Notes: generated by a model not told the origin, from the sequence alone. Positions 16,164-24,624 are shown, numbered from the stretch's first letter. The stretch is DNA of 32,776 nucleotides from Methanoregula sp. (GCA_023228295.1 JALOBP010000029.1:1-32776); one strand, 5' to 3'. Made by a program: numbers and translations.

Positions 16164-16355
16164 TCAGTCGTACTTGGTCTTCGGGTGCGTCCAGCCGGTG
16201 AACCCGCAGTAGAAACAGCCTACTCCCTCGCAATGGCGGCAGGGGGTTTTGGGGGCTTTTACCTCGACCGTGCCGGTCCTGCTACAATAAGAGCACCCAT
16301 ACCCTTCGCAGTGTCCGCAGGGTGCCGGTTCCCAGGTAATTTTCTCTTCAGTCAT
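16164..16355 (-). CDS. Small double cysteine-knuckle protein
   Basis: This 63-residue protein consists almost wholly of two copies of a DnaJ-type zinc knuckle: CGHCEGYGCSYCSRTG (about 13-28) and CRHCEGVGCFYCGFTG (about 39-54). The CxxCxGxGCxYC pattern should bind one zinc each or one jointly. There is no other domain. A good in-frame start (MTEEKITWEP) exists. It lies 62 bp downstream of the receptor kinase on the same strand, so it may share that transcript. The function is unknown; the repeat resembles the cysteine-rich region of DnaJ without J domain. Confidence 0.8.
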   Translation of the reverse strand: MTEEKITWEPAPCGHCEGYGCSYCSRTGTVEVKAPKTPCRHCEGVGCFYCGFTGWTHPKTKYD

Positions 16356-16417
16356 GTATCCATCTCCTTACAAATTCCGGGACGAAGGTACACTCATCCC
16401 ATACAGGTAACAGGTTA

Positions 16418-18541
16418 TCATTCATCATCCTCGTCAAGGTACCCGATCAGGGCATCATGGAGTTCAGCAGCGGACTGGTAACGGTTTGCCGGGTTCTTCT
16501 CCAGGCATTTGAGGATAATCTTCTCAACAGCCAGTGCATCGGGGTTGTATTCCGACGGCGGGGTGGGGCTTTCCCGCAGGATAGCATTCCCCACCTCGAC
16601 GATGCTCTCGCCTCCGAAGGGGATCGAGCCGGTCACCAGTTCATAGAAGACAACACCGAGCTGGTAGATGTCCGTACGCTCATCCGTCCGGCCGAACTCC
16701 GATGGCGAGACCTGCTCGGGTGCTGCATAGGAAAGCGAGAAGCCCGCAACGCTTGACTTTTTCACTTCAGCGGCAAGCACCTTGCTCATCCCCCAGTCCG
16801 TGATTTTCGGCACAACATCATCAGTCAGGAGAATGTTGTGCGGCTTGAGGTCCCGGTGGATGAACCCGTGCTCGTGGGCATACCGCAGGCCGTCAACCAC
16901 GAGAGTGATGAGATGGACTGCCTTCCAGACCGGCAGGGGCTTATCGAGCGCCTCGAGCGAACCCGGTACGAACTCCATCTCCACGTACGGAACCGGAAGG
17001 ATATTTACTGCGGTCACTTCGACAATATTTTCATGGCGCAGGGTCTCCCATGCGGCAATCTCGTTGAGGAAACACTTGCCCGTGATCTCATCGAAACTGA
17101 TTGGGATCTTAACAGCAACTTTTATGCCATCAGTCTTGCGGATTGCGGAGAAGACCCACGCTATGCCCCCGCGCCCGACAAAGGTAATCTCCGTGTACTT
17201 GTTCTCCAGTTCCCGCGGGAAGTAGTTCTTCTGGTCGGTAACGGAAGGCTTCGGTTCGGAATCCTGCGTATCGGAAAGCACGGTCCTCAGACTGGGGATG
17301 GTCATAAGCGACCGGGTCTTCTCAACCGCATTTTTCAGTGCCGATGCCGCTTTGGTTACGACATGCGGGCCGGGTTCAGGACCGCCAGCTGTGCCGGGGG
17401 CCGGTTCGGCCGGGGGTACTGGAGCCATACGCCGCTTCCGGAGATAATATGCCCCACCGGCAACAGCCAATACCGCCACGAGAAGAAGGAGACCGAGAGT
17501 CAGCGGGGATACCGCGGGCAGGTTAAACGGGAGGGAAACCGGGGATGTTGCACCCGGTGCTGGAAGGGGGCTTTGGGTCGGTTTCACGGAGGGTGTGGGA
17601 CCCGACACCGTGGGCGTGAGTGGCGGGTTGACGGTCCATGAGGGAGAGACCGGGACAACAGGTGCCGGCGTTACTTTGGAATAGTACTCTTTTGGATCCA
17701 TTAAGGGGAACGCATCCACGCTGTTCTGGTCGGATTCACGGATCGCTTTCGGGTTCGTGCCGATGCTGACCGAATACGGGGAATCCCCGATACCATCCCC
17801 GTTCGCATCGATGCCCCGGTAATCACTCCAGTAATTGCCCATCCGGCTCTTCAGGTTCTCCCCAAGATGGGTAAACGTGAAAGGTAGGGGTGAACTCCAA
17901 ATCGATGTCGCACTGCGGGAGAGCACATTCTGGGTATTCTGGAAATTGTTCTGAACAATCGTATTGGAGAGGGAATATTCGTCCAGGGTGATCCCAAGGG
18001 TGTTTTTTGCAATAATATTATTCTCAACCAGGTTGCCGGTCGATCGTTCCAGGACCAGACCTGTATCATCGCTCTCGGTGATCTCATTCCCCCGGATAGT
18101 GTTCTTTGCTGACGAGACCAGGATGATTCCGACCCCGTTCCTGCGGATACTGTTCTTCTCAATCGTGTTGTTGCCGGACGTGATACGGACCCCGCTTGAG
18201 AGGGCGCTGCCCTGGATCGAGAAACCCTCGACCGTGCACCCGTCTGCAAGGACTACAATTGCGGGATCCTTGTTACTGGGACTGATCACCGGTACTCCTG
18301 CCCCGGTATCAACGCCAATCAGGGTGATCTTCTTCGTGAGCCGGACATTCTCAAGGTAGATCCCGCTCTGGACAACAATCGTCTCGCCTGATATGGACCA
18401 GTCGATCGCGTCCTGGATGCTGACAAATTCGGCTCCGGAGGGAGCCACGATACGCTCCGCTCCTTCTGCCACAGGAGAGAGCAGGCAGATGACACAGATG
18501 ATGGCGATCCATATACAGGAACTGCGGAACGAAGACTTCAT
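16418..18541 (-). CDS. Receptor-like kinase: NosD beta-helix, TM, Ser/Thr kinase
   Basis: This 707-residue protein joins an outer sensor-like domain to a eukaryotic-type protein kinase. A signal peptide (1-27) is followed by right-handed beta-helix repeats of the NosD/periplasmic copper-binding type (about 40-280, with NTIEKNSIRRNGVGIIL-like rungs and GNYWSDYRGIDANGDGIGD at 235-253), a Pro/Thr-rich stalk (291-345), one membrane helix (346-367) and a cytoplasmic kinase (about 448-702). Kinase motifs: glycine loop VGRGGIAWVF, VAVK Lys478, helix-C Glu494, IHRDLKPHN (Asp564, Asn569), DWG in place of DFG (582-584), APE (607-609) and Asp624. All catalytic residues are present, so it should be active on Ser/Thr. 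The HTH-FHA gene lies 68 bp upstream in the same direction. NosD-type helices usually bind carbohydrate or surface polymer; the ligand here is unknown. Confidence 0.93.
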   Translation of the reverse strand: MKSSFRSSCIWIAIICVICLLSPVAEGAERIVAPSGAEFVSIQDAIDWSISGETIVVQSGIYLENVRLTKKITLIGVDTGAGVPVISPSNKDPAIVVLADGCTVEGFSIQGSALSSGVRITSGNNTIEKNSIRRNGVGIILVSSAKNTIRGNEITESDDTGLVLERSTGNLVENNIIAKNTLGITLDEYSLSNTIVQNNFQNTQNVLSRSATSIWSSPLPFTFTHLGENLKSRMGNYWSDYRGIDANGDGIGDSPYSVSIGTNPKAIRESDQNSVDAFPLMDPKEYYSKVTPAPVVPVSPSWTVNPPLTPTVSGPTPSVKPTQSPLPAPGATSPVSLPFNLPAVSPLTLGLLLLVAVLAVAGGAYYLRKRRMAPVPPAEPAPGTAGGPEPGPHVVTKAASALKNAVEKTRSLMTIPSLRTVLSDTQDSEPKPSVTDQKNYFPRELENKYTEITFVGRGGIAWVFSAIRKTDGIKVAVKIPISFDEITGKCFLNEIAAWETLRHENIVEVTAVNILPVPYVEMEFVPGSLEALDKPLPVWKAVHLITLVVDGLRYAHEHGFIHRDLKPHNILLTDDVVPKITDWGMSKVLAAEVKKSSVAGFSLSYAAPEQVSPSEFGRTDERTDIYQLGVVFYELVTGSIPFGGESIVEVGNAILRESPTPPSEYNPDALAVEKIILKCLEKNPANRYQSAAELHDALIGYLDEDDE

Positions 18542-18609
18542 GGTGATTGTCTGGTTATTCCCGGGTTTGTTCTCCTGAATACAATATCTGGTTAATAGAC
18601 ACGAAGAAT

Positions 18610-19395
18610 TCAGCTCGTTGCAGGAATTACAATGAGAAGTTTTATCCCGGAGACCCCTTTTGCCAGCTCGATGAGATCGCCATCATGCAGAGCAACCTGA
18701 ACACCTTTCTCGATCTTCTTGTTATTGACCTGAGTCCCACCTGTACTCCCGCAATCCTCGATAAACCAGCCATCGTTCTTGTGAATGAACCGCCCGTGAG
18801 GCCGTGATATGCGGGTGACCGCGGTGTAGCCTTCGGAAAATACCACATCCGATTCCGGATGGAGTGCTGCCATGTTCTCGGGATCGCGCCTGCCAATGCT
18901 GATCAGATCCCCGCGGAGCAAAAATACACGGGTGTCATCCGGGCCGCCAAGAACAATGAGTGCCGGCACATTGCCCAGTACCTCTTTGGAAATAGTCCCC
19001 TTTACAGCATCGAGCCTTTGCGAGATCTCGCTTCCGACAACACTGACCCGGGTGTTGGAGAAGAGACTGAGATTCCGGATAATTGCCTCAAACCCGCCCG
19101 GTACAAGAGAATACTGCCAGACCGGATGAATTCCCTTGGAGGTCGGTGCACCAAGACCTGCCTCTTTTTTAATTACCCCGATGCTCAGCAGTTTGTCGAG
19201 GTGTTTTTTCGTGTTTTCATAACTGGTCTCGATCTCTTTTGAGATCGCCCGGGCATCGCGCGGCTTCTTTTCAAGGAATTTCAGGATCCGTAGCCGTGCG
19301 CTGCTCGAAAGGACATCGAGATAATCCGACAATTCCTCGAGGGAATCGGATTCTTCGGGAACAATCAGTGTGGGAGACTTATCGTGAGGGTCCAT
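18610..19395 (-). CDS. HTH-FHA phosphothreonine-reading regulator
   Basis: This 261-residue soluble protein combines a winged helix-turn-helix of ArsR type (about 22-100: LDVLSSSARLRILKFLEKKPRDARAIS, then YENTKKHLDKLLSIGVIKKE) with a C-terminal FHA domain (about 145-257). FHA key residues are present: GR 168-169, Ser197-Arg198 with His200 (ISRPHGRF), and the binding loop DCGSTGGTQVN with Asn224 and GD 239-240. FHA domains bind phosphothreonine, so it can read kinase activity, and the HTH can bind DNA. A TATA-like ATATAAAC (about 19478-19485) and a nearer TATATGCC-type element lie upstream of ATG 19395. It is first in the same-strand run with the receptor kinase, and the pairing strongly suggests kinase and output protein of one pathway. 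Confidence 0.92.
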   Translation of the reverse strand: MDPHDKSPTLIVPEESDSLEELSDYLDVLSSSARLRILKFLEKKPRDARAISKEIETSYENTKKHLDKLLSIGVIKKEAGLGAPTSKGIHPVWQYSLVPGGFEAIIRNLSLFSNTRVSVVGSEISQRLDAVKGTISKEVLGNVPALIVLGGPDDTRVFLLRGDLISIGRRDPENMAALHPESDVVFSEGYTAVTRISRPHGRFIHKNDGWFIEDCGSTGGTQVNNKKIEKGVQVALHDGDLIELAKGVSGIKLLIVIPATS

Positions 19396-19654
19396 AGGGC
19401 TCCACCAGGGCAGGTGCTTTTGGTATATGCCAGTTAAGCTTTAGTCACTGGAAGATAAGGGCATGACGGTTTATATTTCCTCCTCATAGGGTCACCCCGG
19501 AGGTTCTCCTGTTGAACCCCGGGGTTACACGTTATAACTCCCGTGATTTGGGATATTTATCAATCCTCAAAAAAGACTAGGTAATCAAGGTGATACACGA
19601 GTATGATTCGGCGTGTCACCGACCCATGAAAGAACCGTACGAGGAGCATGTTAC

Positions 19655-19879
19655 ATGAACACCGGAAAAATCATGATCGGTTTCTCACTGGTCCTGCTCT
19701 CCATAGCCATGATGGTAACCCCATCAGGGGCAGCCGGGATGCAGGATCCAGGCGAGACCGGATGCGGGATTACCCTGCTTCTGGATGATACCGCATATAC
19801 GACCGGCACCCATCCCGGTCCGATTGTTCCGGTTACATCCAACCTGCCCCGTACCAATGCCACATACCCGTACGAATGA
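19655..19879 (+). CDS. Small secreted protein, unknown
   Basis: This 74-residue protein has a signal peptide (GKIMIGFSLVLLSIAMMVTPSGA, cleavage likely near residue 26) and a short Thr/Pro-rich mature part with one cysteine (ETGCGITLLLDD). No family is recognised. GAGGAG (19641-19646) lies 8-9 bp before the ATG, which decides the start over an in-frame codon at 19613. It is divergent from the FHA gene, and its position next to the receptor-kinase locus is the only functional hint. The following 260 bp (19880-20141) hold no convincing gene. Confidence 0.5.
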   Translation: MNTGKIMIGFSLVLLSIAMMVTPSGAAGMQDPGETGCGITLLLDDTAYTTGTHPGPIVPVTSNLPRTNATYPYE

Positions 19880-20141
19880 TGAACATCCACGCACATCCCC
19901 GGTCGTTTCCGCACAGGATATCAATGCAGACACAAAATCACTGCACTATCGCCATGTTAGTAAACCCTGAAGGAAACGACCCATCCACTCTCACTCCAGA
20001 GATCAGGAGGAGCCTCACAACCTCCTGGAATCATACATAAAAGCCACAATCCATACTTTTTTCAGCATTGATCATTTTAAAAGGGCGGGATCGGGCACGG
20101 GTATGCCGGACCTGCCATGGCCAGGATAAAAAAACGAAGGG

Positions 20142-21089
20142 TTATTCCCTGCGTTTCAGGCCGAAGAACCCGAGGCAGAGCCCCACGAGGGAAAACGCCG
20201 CAATGGGAAGGATAACAGAGGATGGTGATTGCTGGGTGGTTTCTGCATATTCTGTTGGCACAGTGCCAATGGGATTGGCAGTGGTCGGTATTGGCGTTGG
20301 CCGGGTGGTAATCGTAGTCTTCTGGACTGTTGCGGTTGGGGTTGCCACGGTCGATACGGGGACCGTCAGACGGACATTATCGATATACCCTTTTGCATAG
20401 ATCCCCATCATACCGTAATCACCCTTGGAACCAAGGAAGATGCGATCCATCCCGTGAAGATCTTCTGCAGCATTGACAAAGTAGCTCCAGACATCACTCC
20501 CGCTCGTCTTCTCGTTCACCTTCATGGACAGGAGCGCATTCTCCTCATCATAGTTGACCGTGACGTGGTAGGTCTTGTTAATCTCGTACTTGACCGTGGG
20601 ACCTTCATAGGCGTTCGCGCCGCTCGAAAGGGAGTCGCTGTTCTGGCTGTTCACTTCAACCATCTTGTTGCTGTTGGTCACGAGACGGAGCCACATGATC
20701 TGGCCGAACTTGGCATTGGTGAACTGCGTGAGTACCATGGGACCTTTGGTCGGCTCCATATCTTGACCGGAGAACCCAAGACGGAATGTTGCACCTTCAT
20801 CAACCTGGTTGAAAATGACATCGTATTCGAGCTTGAAAGGGCCCCGCTCGTAGTCAACCGGGATGTAGGCGTAATTGCCGGTGCTTGGTTCGATACCGAA
20901 GTGGTACATACCGAGGTTTGAATCCCAGTAGTCTGATGACGGATTGTTCGTCACCCAGCGGGGATCGGTCGAGAACGTGGTCTGGTAGATCACAGTCGGG
21001 GACTGCGTGTCTTCCGCTGCGGCAGTGGGTACCAGCGCCAGCAGGAAGGTTGCGATTATCAGGTAACAGATGACAGATCGACGGTTCAT
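20142..21089 (-). CDS. Surface-anchored protein with jelly-roll-like domain
   Basis: This 315-residue protein has a signal peptide (VICYLIIATFLLALVPTAAA), a beta-rich outer domain (about 27-235), a Thr/Pro-rich stalk (about 236-285: VATPTATVQKTTITTRPTP) and a C-terminal membrane helix with a basic stop (ILPIAAFSLVGLCLGFFGLKRRE). The outer domain shows the alternating pattern of concanavalin/LamG-like sandwiches (FKLEYDVIFNQVDEGATFRLGFSG, TYHVTVNYDEENALLSMKVNE, and a closing GYIDNVRL strand), which often bind sugars. The assignment rests on pattern only. AAAAGGAG lies about 8 bp before the ATG. TATA-like runs about 130-150 bp upstream suggest a long leader. A methanogen surface-layer or adhesive role is plausible. 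Confidence 0.75.
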   Translation of the reverse strand: MNRRSVICYLIIATFLLALVPTAAAEDTQSPTVIYQTTFSTDPRWVTNNPSSDYWDSNLGMYHFGIEPSTGNYAYIPVDYERGPFKLEYDVIFNQVDEGATFRLGFSGQDMEPTKGPMVLTQFTNAKFGQIMWLRLVTNSNKMVEVNSQNSDSLSSGANAYEGPTVKYEINKTYHVTVNYDEENALLSMKVNEKTSGSDVWSYFVNAAEDLHGMDRIFLGSKGDYGMMGIYAKGYIDNVRLTVPVSTVATPTATVQKTTITTRPTPIPTTANPIGTVPTEYAETTQQSPSSVILPIAAFSLVGLCLGFFGLKRRE

Positions 21090-21418
21090 ACGGATACTCC
21101 TTTTCGGATGTTCCGGGGGGGATGGACGGATAAACCCGTTCCAACTTTCCCGGGTGGAATCCCAAAACGCCGCGCATACACGGCAGGTTCCTGTACATAC
21201 TTAGTCCCGGTGCGCTTAAAAAGATCGACATTAATAAAAAAACCGTGCGTTTTTCTCCCCCCGGGGACCGGATTCAGACGGGTTTTAAGATTTTTTTCCG
21301 GATCACGGGATTGGGAATCCGGCGGCAATGAACAATGGACGGGATTCCGAATTAGGGCGGGGAGCACTAGGTTTATCTAAAATTCACGCAAAATAAGAGA
21401 GCAGACAGAAGTGTCCTT
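21090..21418. promoter_or_regulatory. Divergent promoter region: surface protein and tRNA-Gly
   Basis: No gene is seen. For the minus-strand surface protein, T/A-rich TATA-like runs lie near 21215-21241, giving a leader of over 100 nt. For tRNA-Gly, GTTTATCTAA at 21371-21380 is a TATA element about 44 bp before the tRNA 5' end. Confidence 0.45.
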
Positions 21419-21489
21419 GCGATAATAGTCTAGCGGTAGGACAGGAGCTTCCCAAGCTTCTAACCCGGGTTCGATCCCCGGTTATCGCA
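21419..21489 (+). tRNA. tRNA-Gly (CCC)
   Basis: Cloverleaf is complete without intron: acceptor stem GCGATAA (21419-21425) with TTATCGC (21482-21488), D arm GTC/GAC, anticodon stem GGAGC/GCTTC (one G-T pair) around loop TTCCCAA with anticodon CCC, and T stem CCGGG/CCCGG around TTCGATC. Discriminator A at 21489; CCA is not encoded. It ends only 8 nt before the ATG of the next gene. Confidence 0.95.
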
Positions 21490-21497
21490 TCTGGTAT

Positions 21498-22181
21498 ATG
21501 GAACAAGAACCCGAACGCTCGGCAATCAGGATCATCGCAGAGAACCGCCGGGGTGCCCTGCGGGACATCGCCACTGTAGTTGCGGATCATGATGCCAACA
21601 TCGTGATGATCAGCCAGGAAGTGTTCGACTCCGGGCCTTACCTGGGCCTTGCGGAACTCTATTTTGAGTACGACTGCGACGAGGTCAAAGATCACAAGAG
21701 ACTTGTCAGCGATCTTGAGAATATCCCCTCCGTCCGCGAAGTGAAGTGTTACCAGCCGTTCGGCCATATCTTCGGCTCCCGTGTTATCATCATCGGGGGC
21801 GGGGCGCAGGTTGCGCAGGTCGCACTCGGTGCCGTGAACGAGGCGGACCGGCACAATATCCGGGGTGAACGGATCTCGGTGGATACCATCCCGCTCGTAG
21901 GAGAACGAAGTCTTGCCCTTGCCGTGGATGCGGTCGCCCGTCTGCCCCGTGCCTCAATTCTGGTACTGGCCGGTTCGATCATGGGTGGCGAGATCTCAAA
22001 GGCCGTGGACCGGGTCAGGGATGCAGGTATCCCGGTCATAGCCCTGAGAATGGCAGGCACCGTTCCGGAGCATGCCGATCTTGTAGTAACGGATCCCATC
22101 CAGGCCGGGGTCTTTGCCGTGATGCATATCAGCAGCAAGGCAGTTTTCGATATCAACCGGGTCCGCGGGCGTGATTTTTAA
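21498..22181 (+). CDS. ACT domain protein with DUF5612
   Basis: This 227-residue protein has an N-terminal ACT domain (about 8-85: AIRIIAENRRGALRDIATVVADHDANI), the fold that binds amino acids and regulates metabolic enzymes. It is followed by the archaeal DUF5612 domain with a nucleotide- or sugar-phosphate-binding look (VIIIGGGAQVAQVAL; DAGIPVIALRMAGTVPEHADLVVTDP). The function is unknown; it is conserved in methanogens. It has no ribosome site: the tRNA-Gly gene ends 8 nt upstream and no TATA is available between, so the mRNA probably arises from a tRNA-mRNA transcript. It overlaps closely (2 nt gap) with the Sua5 gene. Confidence 0.9.
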   Translation: MEQEPERSAIRIIAENRRGALRDIATVVADHDANIVMISQEVFDSGPYLGLAELYFEYDCDEVKDHKRLVSDLENIPSVREVKCYQPFGHIFGSRVIIIGGGAQVAQVALGAVNEADRHNIRGERISVDTIPLVGERSLALAVDAVARLPRASILVLAGSIMGGEISKAVDRVRDAGIPVIALRMAGTVPEHADLVVTDPIQAGVFAVMHISSKAVFDINRVRGRDF

Positions 22182-22183
22182 CT

Positions 22184-22759
22184 ATGGATGTTATTGAAAA
22201 AGCGGTCTCCATCCTGATGCATGACGGTCTCGTCATCTACCCGACCGAGACACTTTATGGTCTTGGTGCCGATGCATTTTCCGATGAGGCAATCATTCGG
22301 GTGTACGAAGCCAAGAAGCGCCCGCTTGGCATGCCCATGTCCATTGCAGTCTCTGATTTTGATATGCTTGCCGCAGTCGCCCGTGTCAGGCCGGATATGG
22401 AAGGGTTCATCCAGACATTCCTCCCTGGGCCGGTCACGGTCATCATCCCTGCCCGGAACACCGTGCCGGAGATCCTGACCGGGGGGACCGGGATGATCGG
22501 CATCCGTATGCCTGCCAACGAGATGGCAAGAAGGCTCATCAACACGTTCGATTCCCCCATTACGGCAACAAGCGCAAACCTCCATGGCGCAAAAGACCCG
22601 CAGACACCGGATGAGTGCACCGTGCCCCACGAGTTCTTAATCGATGGCGGGCGACTCCCCGGCACACCAAGCACGGTTGTCGATCTCGTGGCAAAGACAG
22701 TCCTCCGCCCTGGTGCAGAGATAGACAAGGTAGGGCAGTTCCTCAAAGGACTCCAGTAG
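22184..22759 (+). CDS. L-threonylcarbamoyladenylate synthase (Sua5/YrdC family)
   Basis: This 191-residue enzyme makes threonylcarbamoyl-AMP from threonine, bicarbonate and ATP, the first step of t6A modification at position 37 of ANN-decoding tRNAs. Family marks are YPTETLYGLGADAF (about 20-33), the KxR substrate motif in YEAKKRPLGMPMSI, GPVTVIIPAR and ITATSANLHGA. It is the short form (YrdC length), without the Sua5 C-terminal extension. It starts 2 nt after the DUF5612 stop. The neighbouring tRNA gene and a nucleotidyltransferase fit an operon touching RNA metabolism, although the DUF5612 role is unknown. Confidence 0.93.
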   Translation: MDVIEKAVSILMHDGLVIYPTETLYGLGADAFSDEAIIRVYEAKKRPLGMPMSIAVSDFDMLAAVARVRPDMEGFIQTFLPGPVTVIIPARNTVPEILTGGTGMIGIRMPANEMARRLINTFDSPITATSANLHGAKDPQTPDECTVPHEFLIDGGRLPGTPSTVVDLVAKTVLRPGAEIDKVGQFLKGLQ

Positions 22760-22769
22760 GACTTGTTGT

Positions 22770-23720
22770 ATGCTGCCCGTACGCCTGCGCGATTTTATCG
22801 GGGATGCCGATGGCTGGATCTACGCAGTATCCACGTACGATAACGTTGATACGATCGGAGGGGTGCTCCGGTATGTGCCGCAACCGGACGGTACCCGCAT
22901 CCACCCCTCCGGGCGCCGGTATACCAAGTATGATTTCGATGATGCCTATGCGTTCATTGCCCGGCACAAGCCGCAGTATGCCGGCCTCCTCCACCGTATC
23001 CCGTACGCGGATGTAACAAAAATCTACAAGCCCGACCAGGAGATCGGCCGCATCGCTGCCACCCACCCCCGGGTGAAGAAACTCGTAGACCTCTTCTCCC
23101 TGCCAGCCGGCACCATCGGCTGCACCGGCTCACTTCTCTGCCAGCTGGACGATACCACATCGGATATCGACATGGTCGTATACGGTAAGTACTGGTTCAC
23201 CGCACAGGGGCTTGTACAACAGGGTATCCGGGACGGGAAGATAGAGGGGCTCTCGGCAGACATGTGGCGGAAAGTGTACGAGAAGCGTAAGCCCGAGATC
23301 ACCTATGACCAGTTCGTGCTCCACGAGATGCGGAAATTCAACCGCGGACAGATCGAGGGAACATATTTCGATATCCTCTATACCCGCTCGTACGACGAGA
23401 TCCGGTCTGCCCCGGCAGGCAAGGGTGACGTGATCGGGAAGATGACCATTGAGGCACGGATCACCGATGCATCGCTTGCCTTTGACAACCCGGCGGTGTA
23501 TCTCGTCGAACATGAATCGATCAGTAAAGTCCTGTCGTTTACCCATACCTACAGCGGGCAGGCACTTGACGGTGAGACAATCGAGGCATGCGGGATCTGC
23601 GAGCAGCACGGGAACGAGCGCTGGCTCATTGTCGGAACCACCCGCGAAGCCCGGGGCGAGTACATCATTTCGAAGACCCTGCTGGAACAGGATCCTTTAA
23701 CTGAGGCCGGGGATAGTTAA
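22770..23720 (+). CDS. Nucleotidyltransferase-fold protein
   Basis: This 316-residue protein has a minimal polymerase-beta-type nucleotidyltransferase motif (GCTGSLLCQLDDTTSDID, about 112-129), with the GS turn and the DxD metal pair (DID 127-129). Around it is an archaeal-specific family (RDFIGDADGWIYAVSTYDN at the start; RWLIVGTTREARGEY at the end). The substrate is unknown. It lies 10 nt after the Sua5 gene and closes that operon, and its stop overlaps the convergent small gene by 4 nt. The association with t6A synthesis and a tRNA suggests tRNA or RNA processing, but this is inference. Confidence 0.85.
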   Translation: MLPVRLRDFIGDADGWIYAVSTYDNVDTIGGVLRYVPQPDGTRIHPSGRRYTKYDFDDAYAFIARHKPQYAGLLHRIPYADVTKIYKPDQEIGRIAATHPRVKKLVDLFSLPAGTIGCTGSLLCQLDDTTSDIDMVVYGKYWFTAQGLVQQGIRDGKIEGLSADMWRKVYEKRKPEITYDQFVLHEMRKFNRGQIEGTYFDILYTRSYDEIRSAPAGKGDVIGKMTIEARITDASLAFDNPAVYLVEHESISKVLSFTHTYSGQALDGETIEACGICEQHGNERWLIVGTTREARGEYIISKTLLEQDPLTEAGDS

Positions 23721-24127
23721 ACCCCGGCAGATTCCTGCCATGATGCAGGCGTATCAGGGTGCATTCCCGGCATGTGCCAGACCTCGACCTTATCCTCGTA
23801 CTGGTCCGGGAAAAATTCCCGGGACGGTTCGAACCGGAATTTTGTCAGGATATGCTGCATGATCGGCCGGGGCATCACAACGCGGACATCGTATCCCCGT
23901 TCAAGCCATGAGCGGATCAGTGCCTGGGTATTCCCCTCGTTCTTCTCCCGCGAGATAATATAATGGAGATAGAGACGGTTGTTTTCAGCCAGTTCCAGCC
24001 ACCCGGAGAAGAGGCGTTCGGTAAATCCCAGTGCGTCACCCTCGGGAGTCCCGGTCTCGATACGGTATGCGGTTATGGTTGTCACTTCCTTTCGTAAGCG
24101 ATCCGGACTGTTTTTCAAAAAATGCAT
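23717..24127 (-). CDS. Uncharacterised soluble protein
   Basis: This 136-residue protein is not recognised. It is soluble, without signal peptide or cysteines, and reads as alternating alpha/beta (TTITAYRIETGTPEGDALGF, LYLHYIISREK, GYDVRVVMPRPIMQHILTK, KVEVWHMPGMHP). The longer frame to 24226 is unlikely because its first 33 residues (MRINLSPAKTCGFQSRG...) are not protein-like; ATG 24127 lacks a ribosome site, so the start is uncertain. It is transcribed towards the nucleotidyltransferase gene and its stop overlaps that gene by 4 nt. A divergent promoter must lie in 24128-24228. Confidence 0.6.
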   Translation of the reverse strand: MHFLKNSPDRLRKEVTTITAYRIETGTPEGDALGFTERLFSGWLELAENNRLYLHYIISREKNEGNTQALIRSWLERGYDVRVVMPRPIMQHILTKFRFEPSREFFPDQYEDKVEVWHMPGMHPDTPASWQESAGV

Positions 24128-24228
24128 AAAAGGCAGGGGCCCGGGCAGGGTGAAAGTGACAGGACTCCGCAGATGCCCCCTGCTTTGGAATCCACAGGTT
24201 TTAGCAGGAGAAAGATTAATTCTCATGA

Positions 24229-24624
24229 ATGGCAGCGAAAAACCCGTTCAAAACCATCCTGATTGCCCCGTGCGGTATGGACTGTGCCATCTGCATGGCA
24301 TTTCTCCGGGAGAAGAACCGGTGCGGCGGATGTCATGCGCCGGACCGGAAGTGCAGCAAAAACTGCACTATCTTTGCCTGCGAACAGGTTCAGGGCAGGT
24401 ACCATCATACCTGTGATAAGTATCCCTGCTCCCGGCTGAAACAACTGGACAAACGGTACCGGACAAAGTATGGCATGAGCATGATCGATAATCTTGAAGC
24501 AATCAGGAAAGACGGGATACGCGAGTTTGTCAGGACCGAGCGGGAACGCTGGACATGCACTGCCTGCGGGGGGACTATTGATGTTCACCACGGAAAATGC
24601 AGTGACTGTGGCAGGGTTCGCTGA
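24229..24624 (+). CDS. DUF3795 cysteine-rich protein
   Basis: This 131-residue soluble protein matches DUF3795, small cysteine-rich proteins common in methanogens and anaerobic bacteria. It has many cysteines: APCGMDCAICMAF (about 14-25), RCGGCHAPDRKCSKNC (about 31-46), FACEQ, and a C-terminal zinc-ribbon CTACGG ... KCSDCGRV (about 110-130). The Cys pattern suggests metal or Fe-S binding, but no activity is established. GGAG (24207-24210) precedes the start region; the in-frame ATG is 24229 (ATG 24225 is in another frame). It is divergent from the gene at 24127 and is followed by a repeat-bearing spacer. Confidence 0.85.
   Translation: MAAKNPFKTILIAPCGMDCAICMAFLREKNRCGGCHAPDRKCSKNCTIFACEQVQGRYHHTCDKYPCSRLKQLDKRYRTKYGMSMIDNLEAIRKDGIREFVRTERERWTCTACGGTIDVHHGKCSDCGRVR

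Noticed and set aside
19924..20037. Short plus-strand frame of 37 codons
   Set aside because: It has no ribosome site, signal or recognisable content.
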